NCBI GenBank assembly: GCA_005879315.1
Contig: VBLC01000038.1
Span: 54,322 to 118,321, forward strand
DNA length: 64,000 bases
Direction of reading: 5' to 3'
Source of the DNA: Deltaproteobacteria bacterium
Lineage (GTDB): Bacteria > Myxococcota > Myxococcia > Myxococcales > 40CM-4-68-19
Part shown: piece after piece, positions 57,532 to 64,000 of the stretch
Numbering within the stretch: the first letter of the stretch is position 1
Layout: each line of letters opens with the position of its first letter
The notes under the pieces: generated by a model
What the model was told of the DNA's origin: nothing
What the model saw: the letters and a program-made list of their open reading frames with translations, nothing else
Database searches by the model: none
Made by a program: the position numbers and the translations under genes

Positions 57532-57710
57532 CCGTGCTCCTGCTCGTGCTCGGTTTGGTGCTCGGGTCTCGTTCCCGTTCGGTGCTCGGGGCTAGTTCGC
57601 GGGATCCGACACGCGAATCAGAACGAGCACGAGAACGACATCGGGCACGAAAAGGAGCACCAGCACGAGCTCGACATCGAGCACGAAGACAAGAACGAGA
57701 ACGAGCACGG
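57532..57710. repeat. Inverted pair of hexamer-periodic arrays
   Basis: Right array 57621-57710 is fifteen 6-base units around GCACGA and GAACGA. Left array 57532-57603 is twelve units around TCGTGC and TCGTTC, the reverse complements. A 17-base spacer lies between. The RNA could form a long imperfect hairpin. It fills most of the gap between the propeller lipoprotein and the EamA gene. Confidence 0.75.
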
Positions 57711-57766
57711 CTGTTGATTCGTCCGGCTTGCGCGACAGCGCTGCCGGCTCTTACCCTGCCGGCGCG

Positions 57767-58594
57767 ATGCGCGCAGCGGTTCTCGCCGTGGCGGCTGCCG
57801 CGCTGCTCTGGTCGAGCGGCGGGCTCTTCATCAAGCTCGCCCCGATGCCGGCGATGGCGGTCGCCTGCGGCCGCTCGCTCATCGCCGGCGTCTTCTACCT
57901 TGCGCTGCTGCGGCCCAACTTGCGCAACGCGCGCTGGAGCACCGCCGCCGCGTACGCCGGCTGCATCATCACCTTCGTCACCGCCACCAAGCTCACCACC
58001 GCGGCGAACGCCATCTTCCTCCAGTACACCGCGCCGGCCTACGTGCTGCTGCTCTCGCCCTTCGTGCTGCGCGAGCGGCTGCGGCCGATCGATCTCGCCT
58101 GCGTGATCCTTTCGCTCCTCGGCCTCTCCCTCTTCTTCGTCGACAAGGTCGAGCCGGGCCAGACGCTGGGCAACATTCTCGGCATCGTCTCCGGCATCTT
58201 CTTCGCCCTCAACATCGTGCTCTTGCGGCGCGACCAGGGCGACGCCCTGGCTTCGATGACGCTCGGCAACCTCGTCGCGGCGGCGGTGACGCTGCCTTTT
58301 GCGTTGGGGTCGCTGCCGGCACTGCTCACCCCGCTCGGGGCGGGCGTCTTGCTCTATCTCGGCATCGTGCAGCTCGGGCTCGCCTACTGGCTCTTCGCGC
58401 GCGGGGTGCGGCTCGTGCCGGCGGCGGAGGCGTCGATCATCTCGATGCTGGAGCCGATCTTCAATCCCATCTGGGTGCTGCTCTTCTGGGGCGAGCGGCC
58501 GGGGCCATGGGCGGTGGCCGGGGGCGTCGTGGTGATCGCTTCGGTCGCGCTGCGAACGGTGCGCCCCGCGGAGGCTTTCGCGCCGGACCGTTGA
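57767..58594 (+). CDS. EamA/DMT family transporter
   Basis: 275 aa from ATG 57767. Ten helices in two EamA repeats; AAAALLWSSGGLFIKLAPM is the usual first helix, and AAEASIISMLEPIFNPIWVLLFWGERPG is the conserved end of the second repeat. Likely exports amino acids or other small metabolites; substrate unknown. Unlike the DMT protein at 17874, it has no His-rich tail. Hexamer arrays flank the gene on both sides. Confidence 0.88.
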   Translation: MRAAVLAVAAAALLWSSGGLFIKLAPMPAMAVACGRSLIAGVFYLALLRPNLRNARWSTAAAYAGCIITFVTATKLTTAANAIFLQYTAPAYVLLLSPFVLRERLRPIDLACVILSLLGLSLFFVDKVEPGQTLGNILGIVSGIFFALNIVLLRRDQGDALASMTLGNLVAAAVTLPFALGSLPALLTPLGAGVLLYLGIVQLGLAYWLFARGVRLVPAAEASIISMLEPIFNPIWVLLFWGERPGPWAVAGGVVVIASVALRTVRPAEAFAPDR

Positions 58595-58603
58595 CGAAAA
58601 AAA

Positions 58604-58729
58604 TCGGGCCGGGGTCCGGGCGCGTACTCGGGCGCGCGGACGGGGACGCCGACGGGCGCGGCACTCAGCGTCCGAACCCGTCGGCGTATCCGTCCCCGCA
58701 ACCGAGTACGAACCCGGGCCCTGGCCCGG
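58604..58729. repeat. Imperfect 58-bp inverted repeat with hexamer periodicity
   Basis: Left arm 58604-58661 and right arm 58672-58729 pair with about 12 mismatches of 58, with a 10-base loop. Both arms show 6-base periodicity (CCGAAC, CCGTCG, CCGTCC on the right). It lies between the EamA and NADH dehydrogenase genes, both on the plus strand, and could stop transcription. Confidence 0.75.
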
Positions 58730-58745
58730 CAGTTGGAGTAGTACA

Positions 58746-60020
58746 GTGCGCGCCGTGGCGGCGCCGCGGGTGGTCATCGTCGGAGGCGGTTTTGGCGGCC
58801 TCTACGCGGCGCGGGCGCTGCGGCGGGCGCCGGCCGCGGTGACGCTCGCCGACCGCAGCAATCACCATCTCTTCCAGCCGCTGCTCTATCAGGTGGCGAC
58901 AGCCGCGCTGAGCCCGGCGAACATCGCGGTGGCGCTGCGGCGCGTGCTGCGGCGGCAGCGCAACGTCTCGGTAGTGATGGCCGAGGCGGTGGCCGTCGAT
59001 CTGCGGCGCAAGCGCGTCGAGCTGCAGGGCGGCGCGCTCGACTACGACTATCTCGTGCTCGCCACCGGCGCGACGCATTCCTATTTCGGCCACGACGACT
59101 GGGCCGCGCATGCGCCGGGCTTGAAGACGCTCGACGACGCGCTGGAGATCCGCCGCCGCATGCTGCTCTCCTACGAAGCGGCCGAGCGCGAGACGGATCC
59201 GGATCGGCGCGAGGCGCTGCTCACCTTCGTCGTGGTGGGCGGCGGCCCGACCGGAGTGGAACTGGCCGGAGCGCTGGCGGAGATCGCCCGGCACGTCCTC
59301 TTGCGCGATTTTCGCCGCATCGATCCTGCCGCGGCTCGCGTCGTCCTGGTCGAGGCCGGGCCGCGCCTGCTCCCGGCGTTTCCGGCAGACCTCTCCCAAG
59401 CCGCGCTGGAACGGCTGCAGCGCATGGGAGTCCAGGTGCGGCTCGGGATCGCCGTGACCGGGATCGACGGGCGCGGCGTCGCTCTCGGCGCCGAGCGGAT
59501 CGAGTCGCGCTGCGTCCTCTGGGCGGCGGGCGTGCAGGCCTCGCCTCTGGCGCGATCTCTCGGCGTGCCGCTCGATCGAGCCGGGCGCGTCCCGGTCGAG
59601 CCGGACCTGAGCGTGCCGGGAGCGCCGGAAGTCTTCGCCATCGGCGACCTGGCGGCGATGAAGATGCCGGATGGCCGGCCGGTTCCCGGCGTCGCTCCGG
59701 CGGCGATCCAGAGCGGCCGCCACGCTGCCCGAAACATCCGCCGCCTCTTGCGCGGCGAGAAGACCGAGCCGTTCCGCTACCTGGACAAAGGCTCGCTCGC
59801 CACCATCGGTCGAGCGGCCGCGGTGGCGCAGATCGGCAGGCTGCACCTGAGCGGGTTCATTGCCTGGGTACTATGGCTGGTCGTTCATATCCTCACTTTG
59901 ATCGGATTCAGGAATCGATTCATCGTTCTGATCGAATGGGCCGTCGTCTATCTGCGGTACGAGCGCGGAGCAAGGCTCATCACCGGAGGGGCGCAACCGC
60001 GGCTGTCGGACCGCTGCTGA
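58746..60020 (+). CDS. ndh: Type II NADH dehydrogenase (NDH-2)
   Basis: 424 aa, GTG start. FAD-binding Rossmann motif VVIVGGGFGGLYAARAL at the N-terminus, NHHLFQPLLYQVAT (typical NDH-2), NADH-binding VVVGGGPTGVELAGALAE (about 160-178) and APEVFAIGDLA near the FAD end motif. The C-terminus has amphipathic/hydrophobic helices (FIAWVLWLVVHILTLIGF) for membrane attachment. It passes electrons from NADH to quinone without proton pumping. Confidence 0.93.
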   Translation: MRAVAAPRVVIVGGGFGGLYAARALRRAPAAVTLADRSNHHLFQPLLYQVATAALSPANIAVALRRVLRRQRNVSVVMAEAVAVDLRRKRVELQGGALDYDYLVLATGATHSYFGHDDWAAHAPGLKTLDDALEIRRRMLLSYEAAERETDPDRREALLTFVVVGGGPTGVELAGALAEIARHVLLRDFRRIDPAAARVVLVEAGPRLLPAFPADLSQAALERLQRMGVQVRLGIAVTGIDGRGVALGAERIESRCVLWAAGVQASPLARSLGVPLDRAGRVPVEPDLSVPGAPEVFAIGDLAAMKMPDGRPVPGVAPAAIQSGRHAARNIRRLLRGEKTEPFRYLDKGSLATIGRAAAVAQIGRLHLSGFIAWVLWLVVHILTLIGFRNRFIVLIEWAVVYLRYERGARLITGGAQPRLSDRC

Positions 60021-60026
60021 ACCTCG

Positions 60027-60968
60027 TCAGGCGCTCGCGAGAGGCTGCACGGGGCGGACGGTGCTGAACCTGTTCTTGCCCGACCGCTTCGCGCCATAGA
60101 GCGCACCGTCGGCCGAATGCACCAGGTCCTCCGGCGTCTCGGTGTCCTCGGCGGGATAGTAGGCGAGCCCCAACGACGCCGTCACACGGGCGACGCCGCC
60201 GCTCTCGTCGTGCAATTGCAGCTCGCCGATGGTGCGCAGGATTCTCTCGCACACCCGCATCGCTCCCTCGGGCGGAGTCTGCGGCAGGATGACGGCGAAC
60301 TCGTCTCCGCCGTAGCGGGCGGCGATGTCCGAAGCGCGCACGCAGCGCGCCACTGCGTTGCCCACCGCGCGCAAGACCTTGTCGCCGACGATGTGGCCGA
60401 ACTGATCGTTGATCGGCTTGAAGCCATCCAGGTCGAGCATGGCGAAGGCGAGCGGCTCGCCGTGCCGGTCGGCCCGCTGCATCTCCTGCGCGAGCCGGTC
60501 CATCAGGTAGCGGCGGTTGTGCAGGCCGGTGAGCGGATCGGAGACCACCATCTGCTCCAGCGACTGCTGCAGCTTGCGCATCTTGTCGTGCGACTGCTTG
60601 TTGCGCAGGAGCGCCTTGGCGCGCGCGAGCAGCTCGGCCGGATCGCAGGGTCTCCCCAAGTAGTCGTCGGCGCCGAGCTGCAGCCCGCGCACCCTCTCGG
60701 CGGTCTCGCCCCGATGGCTCGCGACCAGCACGGGCACGAAGTCCAGCTCGTTCGACTTGAGCCGCGGCAGGAGATCGAGCCCGTCCATGTCCGGGAGGTT
60801 TCTTCCCAGGATCACCAGGTCGGGGCGCTCCGAGGCGAGGAATTCGAGCGCCTCGGCCCCGCTGCCCGCCTCCACCACCGTCATGCCGGCGTCCGAGAAG
60901 AGAGCTCGCTGGAACAGGCGTTCGGCATCCTCGGACTGGACGATGAGGACGCGGGACGGATCCGACAT
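60027..60968 (-). CDS. GGDEF diguanylate cyclase with inactivated receiver domain
   Basis: 313 aa from ATG 60968, behind GGGGGAA. An N-terminal receiver-like domain (1-120) has VLIVQSED where DD is expected, LVILGRNLPDMDG with Gly55 where the phospho-Asp is expected, and LGRPCD where KP is expected, so all three catalytic positions are lost. A short coiled linker leads to a GGDEF domain (about 145-310) with DPLTGLHNRRYL and an intact RYGGDEFAVILP. It should make c-di-GMP, but without Asp phosphorylation control. Convergent with ndh. Confidence 0.9.
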   Translation of the reverse strand: MSDPSRVLIVQSEDAERLFQRALFSDAGMTVVEAGSGAEALEFLASERPDLVILGRNLPDMDGLDLLPRLKSNELDFVPVLVASHRGETAERVRGLQLGADDYLGRPCDPAELLARAKALLRNKQSHDKMRKLQQSLEQMVVSDPLTGLHNRRYLMDRLAQEMQRADRHGEPLAFAMLDLDGFKPINDQFGHIVGDKVLRAVGNAVARCVRASDIAARYGGDEFAVILPQTPPEGAMRVCERILRTIGELQLHDESGGVARVTASLGLAYYPAEDTETPEDLVHSADGALYGAKRSGKNRFSTVRPVQPLASA

Positions 60969-61075
60969 GGGATTCCCCCGAAAAGAGTCGCGCACTTCTA
61001 GCAGAAGCGGCAGGACAAATGAATCCTACTTGAGATTCTGCAATGTTGTATCTCTCGCCCTTACGCGCTGCGCCG

Positions 61076-61468
61076 TCAGCCCCGGATGACCCTGCGCACA
61101 CCGCGCGATTCGAGCAGCGAAGGCAGGCGCTTGCGCTGATCGCCCTGGAGCACCAGCGAGGCGCCTTCGACGGCGCCGCCGCAGCCGAGCGAGCCCTTGA
61201 GCGCTTTGAGCCACGCCTGCAGCTCCCTGTCGGGGAGCTCGAGCTGTTCGACCAGGGTGACTTCCTTGCCGCCGCGGCCCTTGCGCTCGAGGCGCACGAC
61301 GGCGCGCGCGGGACCTCGGGGCGCTTCACGCTCGGGTGCCGCAGGTCCGGGCAGAAGCTCGCTCCGTCTGTCGCGGAGCGCAGCGAAGGGATTGTTGAAA
61401 GGCCGCTTCTCCTCGGCGCCGGAGGTCTCTTTCCCGCCGGTCGGGCGCGCTCGTTTCCCGTCGCTCAC
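61076..61468 (-). CDS. SUI1/eIF1-like translation factor (YciH-type)
   Basis: 130 aa, GTG start at 61468 behind GGGAG. A disordered basic N-terminus (about 1-65) precedes the SUI1 core: VRLERKGRGGKEVTLVEQL, LKALKGSLGCGGAVEGASLVLQGD and LPSLLESRGVRRVIRG. It influences start-codon choice in translation initiation. The start overlaps the RsmB stop (GTGA), linking two translation-related genes. Confidence 0.88.
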   Translation of the reverse strand: MSDGKRARPTGGKETSGAEEKRPFNNPFAALRDRRSELLPGPAAPEREAPRGPARAVVRLERKGRGGKEVTLVEQLELPDRELQAWLKALKGSLGCGGAVEGASLVLQGDQRKRLPSLLESRGVRRVIRG

Positions 61469-62643
61469 GCGCGCTCCCAGATGGCGGCGAAGAATCCATC
61501 GGTGCCGTGCAGATGCGGAAGGCAGCGGAAGAAGCCGTCGGCGGTGGCGCAATCCTCGGGAGGTACCCGGCGCCAGCCTGGAGCGCGCTCTTCGAAGTCG
61601 AGCGCGACGTCCTCGTTCTCCTCGCGCCGCAGAGTGCAGGTGGCGTAGACGAGCCGCTTGCGGGCGTAGCGGACAGCCGTTTCGAGGAGATCGCGCTGCA
61701 GCCTTTCCAGCGCGGGAAAGTCTTGCGGCTGGATGCGCCAGCGCGCATCGGGCCCGCGGCGGAGCGCGCCCAGCTCCGAGCAGGGAGCGTCGACCAGCAC
61801 CGTGTCAGAGGGCTCTGGCACATTTACAATGGCGATCTCTGCCCTCGCGCGGGCCGCGCGAGTGCGAAGGCGGGCGAGGCGACCCGCATCGGGGTCGTGC
61901 GCGAACACCTTCGCGCCGCGCGCCGCGAGAAGGAGCGATTTGCCGCCCGCGCCGGCGCAGAGGTCGAGCACCGTCGCGCCGGTCGCGAGCGCCCCGAGCA
62001 GCTGGCTCCCCTCGTCCTGCGGCTCGAACCAGCCGCGCCGCCAGGCGTCGAGCGCGAAGAGGTTGGGGCGCTTGGAGATGACATAGAGGGCGTCGGCGGC
62101 TCTCGGCGCGGGATGCGTCTCGAGGCCTTGAGACGCCAGCTCGCGGGCGAGCTCGTCGCGAGTGCAGAGGAGCCGATTGGCGCGCAGGCAGACCGGACCG
62201 GGCACGGAGATGGCGGCGCAGAAGCGGTCGACTTCGGAGCCAAGCTGGCCCAGAAGGATCTGCTCGAGCCAATCCGGGAGCGACCAGCGATCGGCGAGCC
62301 GGACCGGCGCCGGCCGCTGCGGCGGCGCAGGGTCGAGGCCGCAGAGAGCGAGCGCGCGCGGCTCGGGGAGGCCGGCGAGATCGCGCAGGAGACAAGCCAG
62401 GAGCGTGCGGGGTATGTCAGATCCGCCCGCCTGCCACGCCAGCCGCCGCCGCCAGAGCGCCACGCCGAAGATGGACTCCACCACCGCCGCCCGCTCCTCC
62501 CGCGACAGGCCGCGATGAGAGCGCAGCGCTCTGTCCACCTCGCGCTCCGCCGGCGAACCCGTCAGCGTCCGGCCGATGGCCGGGAGCGCGACGTCGGGCC
62601 GCAGCGCCTCCCACGGGACCTCTCGCAGTCTCGCGAGCTGCAT
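61465..62643 (-). CDS. RsmB/NOP-family 16S rRNA cytosine-C5 methyltransferase
   Basis: 392 aa from ATG 62643. The N-terminal NusB-like domain (about 30-130) is followed by a methyltransferase with motif I VLDLCAGAGGKSLLL, motif IV VDAPCSELG and motif VI VYATCTLRREENE, whose Cys residues are the two catalytic ones. RWRIQPQDFPALERLQ is also typical. It is a bit shorter than E. coli RsmB (429 aa). It overlaps the SUI1 gene by 4 bases and is divergent from LysE. Confidence 0.92.
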   Translation of the reverse strand: MQLARLREVPWEALRPDVALPAIGRTLTGSPAEREVDRALRSHRGLSREERAAVVESIFGVALWRRRLAWQAGGSDIPRTLLACLLRDLAGLPEPRALALCGLDPAPPQRPAPVRLADRWSLPDWLEQILLGQLGSEVDRFCAAISVPGPVCLRANRLLCTRDELARELASQGLETHPAPRAADALYVISKRPNLFALDAWRRGWFEPQDEGSQLLGALATGATVLDLCAGAGGKSLLLAARGAKVFAHDPDAGRLARLRTRAARARAEIAIVNVPEPSDTVLVDAPCSELGALRRGPDARWRIQPQDFPALERLQRDLLETAVRYARKRLVYATCTLRREENEDVALDFEERAPGWRRVPPEDCATADGFFRCLPHLHGTDGFFAAIWERA

Positions 62644-62684
62644 GGCCGGATGAAATACGCGACCTGCGCGCGCGCATCCAGCCG

Positions 62685-63296
62685 ATGACGTTCGCTCCGG
62701 TGGCAAAGGGGCTTCTCCTCGGCTGGTCGGTCGCCTGGCCGCCTGGGCCGATCAATGCCGAGATGATCCGCCGCGGACTGGGCCGCGGCTTCTGGTCGGC
62801 GTACGTCGTCGGCCTCGGAGCATGCAGCGGCGACTTCCTCTGGGCGCTCCTGGTCGCGCTCGGCGCCGGCGCGCTGGCGCAGGGTCCGCGCGTGCGCCTC
62901 GCCCTGGCCGCCGTCAGCTTCCTCCTCCTGCTCCTTCTCGCCGCGAGCTTCTTCCGCGGCGCCTGGCGCGCCCGCCGCGGCCTCGACCGGCCGCGCCCGC
63001 TCGACTCCGCCAAGGGCGGCTTCCTCCTCGGCTTCACGCTCGCCCTCTCCAGCCCTTGGAACATCGCCTTCTGGCTCGCGGTCGTCGGCCAGCAAGAGAC
63101 ACTCGCCCCCGCGGACTCGCTGCTGCTGGCCGCGTCGGTGATGGCGGGCGCGCTCACCTGGGGTCTGGTGCTCTGCGCGGCCCTCCGCCTCGGCGCGCGC
63201 TTCGCCACGCCGGCCTGGGAAGTGGCCACGCAGCTCGCCACAGGCCTGCTCATGCTCTGGTTCGCCGCGCGTCTGGCCCTGCGCGTCCTCTCCTGA
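62685..63296 (+). CDS. LysE/RhtB family exporter
   Basis: 203 aa, six hydrophobic helices. The first-helix signature PPGPINAEMIRRGLGRGFWSA matches the family's GPxxxxxxxxxGxxxG pattern, and FTLALSSPWNIAFWLAVVG matches the conserved NPK/SPW segment before helix 4. It probably exports amino acids or related metabolites. Starts 41 bases from the divergent RsmB gene. Confidence 0.9.
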   Translation: MTFAPVAKGLLLGWSVAWPPGPINAEMIRRGLGRGFWSAYVVGLGACSGDFLWALLVALGAGALAQGPRVRLALAAVSFLLLLLLAASFFRGAWRARRGLDRPRPLDSAKGGFLLGFTLALSSPWNIAFWLAVVGQQETLAPADSLLLAASVMAGALTWGLVLCAALRLGARFATPAWEVATQLATGLLMLWFAARLALRVLS

Positions 63297-63354
63297 ACAG
63301 CGCAACCGCCGCCACCCTGCCGGCCGCCTTTGCCATGGCCATCCTTTCCCGCCG

Positions 63355-63966
63355 ATGGAAGACCCCAAGCAACTCATGGAGGAGGGCCGCTTCGAGGAGC
63401 TGGCCCAGGAGGATCATCCGCTCTGGCGCGGGCTGGCGCTGCTCGAGCTCAAGCGCTGGCCGCAGGCGGCGCGCGCCTTCGAGGACGCACCGGACGCGGG
63501 GCAGAGCGGCACGATGCTCGAGCTGTCCGGTGCGGCGCACTGGCTGGCGGGCGAGCGCGACCTCGCCCTCGAGCGGTGGACTGCCGCCCTCGACGCGGCC
63601 TACGAGGGCCCAGCGAGCCCGCTCAAGGCGCCCGCGCTGCTCGTCTATGCCGGCACGCGGATGAGCGACGAGCGCTTCGTGCTGCGCGGCACGCGCCTGT
63701 TGCGCAAGGGATGGAGGCCGAAGATCCAGCGCATCTGGCCGGGTCCGGTCGCCGGATATCTGCTCGGCGAGGTCGAGGAGAAGACCTTCCTCGAAGAGGG
63801 ATACAGCTCACCCGACCTCGAGGCGCGCCGGTTCGCCGCCGCGCATTTCTGGGTGGCGCTGCGCAGGCCTGAAGAGGCGCGGCAGCATTACCAGGCCGCG
63901 GTGGAAGCGGAAGGCGCGAGCGTTCTCGAGGTCGAGCACCACCTCGCGCATGGCGAGCTCGGCTGA
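63355..63966 (+). CDS. TPR-like hypothetical protein
   Basis: 203 aa. Helical, with TPR-like spacing (RGLALLELKRWPQAARAFEDAP, ERDLALERWTAALDAA, ALRRPEEARQHYQAAVEAEG). No signal peptide or known family. A weak ribosome binding site precedes the ATG. Next to LysE, 58 bases downstream; no clear link. Confidence 0.68.
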   Translation: MEDPKQLMEEGRFEELAQEDHPLWRGLALLELKRWPQAARAFEDAPDAGQSGTMLELSGAAHWLAGERDLALERWTAALDAAYEGPASPLKAPALLVYAGTRMSDERFVLRGTRLLRKGWRPKIQRIWPGPVAGYLLGEVEEKTFLEEGYSSPDLEARRFAAAHFWVALRRPEEARQHYQAAVEAEGASVLEVEHHLAHGELG

Positions 63967-64000
63967 TCAGCTGAGATATCCCGAGGCCTGCAGCCGGAAG
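63967..64000 (-). CDS. Possible C-terminal fragment of a minus-strand gene
   Basis: A minus-strand frame entering from the right edge ends at TGA 63967-63969 after FRLQASGYLS. The position, immediately next to the stop of the convergent gene, fits the tight convergent pairs elsewhere in the window. Only ten codons are visible. Confidence 0.3.
   Translation of the reverse strand, partial: FRLQASGYLS

Noticed and set aside
57532..57710. CRISPR array
   Set aside because: Units are 6 bases with no spacers of constant length, and no cas gene is in the window.

Overview
The window is high-GC bacterial chromosomal DNA (about 70% G+C by eye), densely packed with genes that often overlap by 4 bases. 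A short outer-membrane polysaccharide export (OPX) protein paired with its own beta-barrel, an orphan MacB-type permease with NtrC/NtrY-type regulators, and c-di-GMP enzymes all suggest Myxococcota (myxobacteria-like); this is inference. I see no rRNA, tRNA, CRISPR array, transposase or prophage gene.

Layout. (1) 1-8946: exopolysaccharide locus. It holds a polysaccharide deacetylase (minus strand), then a plus-strand run: Wzx-type flippase, short OPX lipoprotein, beta-barrel porin, 55-aa membrane protein, Wzz-type co-polymerase without kinase domain, O-antigen ligase/polymerase, a degenerate BY-kinase-like protein and a CE2 acetyl esterase. No glycosyltransferase is visible; they may lie to the left. 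(2) 8912-18908: OPT transporter, haem-oxygenase-like di-iron protein and small membrane protein (minus), then a membrane-anchored Xaa-Pro peptidase, a FabH-like ketosynthase, a two-domain polyphosphate:AMP phosphotransferase, a Pro/Thr-rich secreted protein, a PfkB kinase and a DMT transporter with a His-rich tail. (3) 18922-25668: minus-strand run of bioB, methyltransferase, Cache/HAMP/GAF/GGDEF cyclase, AlaX-type editing protein, DUF763 and PLD-like protein. (4) 25753-34569: hutF coupled to an M20 amidohydrolase, facing a five-gene minus-strand run (SIS, MATE, MFS, PfkB, EEP); then GNAT, cyaY and a 50-aa basic protein. (5) 34604-46353: M13 peptidase, an S23 four-helix-bundle cassette with nested inverted repeats, a glgP / serine protease / Ig-barrel / FecR block, histone-deacetylase-like and PA0069-like radical SAM proteins, OsmC.

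(6) 46361-64000: Tat-exported GH28-like protein, hexamer-repeat intergenic regions, secreted TPR-like protein, a broken second copy of the S23 cassette, orphan permease divergent from an NtrC/NtrY pair, small lipoproteins, EamA transporter, type II NADH dehydrogenase, a GGDEF protein with an inactivated receiver, SUI1/RsmB translation genes, LysE exporter and a TPR-like protein. Both window edges cut genes.

The least ordinary signals are: the S23 cassette, whose start codon and RBS lie in a perfect 21-bp inverted repeat and which has an internally deleted copy 12 kb away; three intergenic hexamer-periodic arrays, two folding back on themselves; the OPX/porin/small-protein EPS export module with a kinase-dead partner; and hutF coupled to an M20 hydrolase that could replace the missing HutG.
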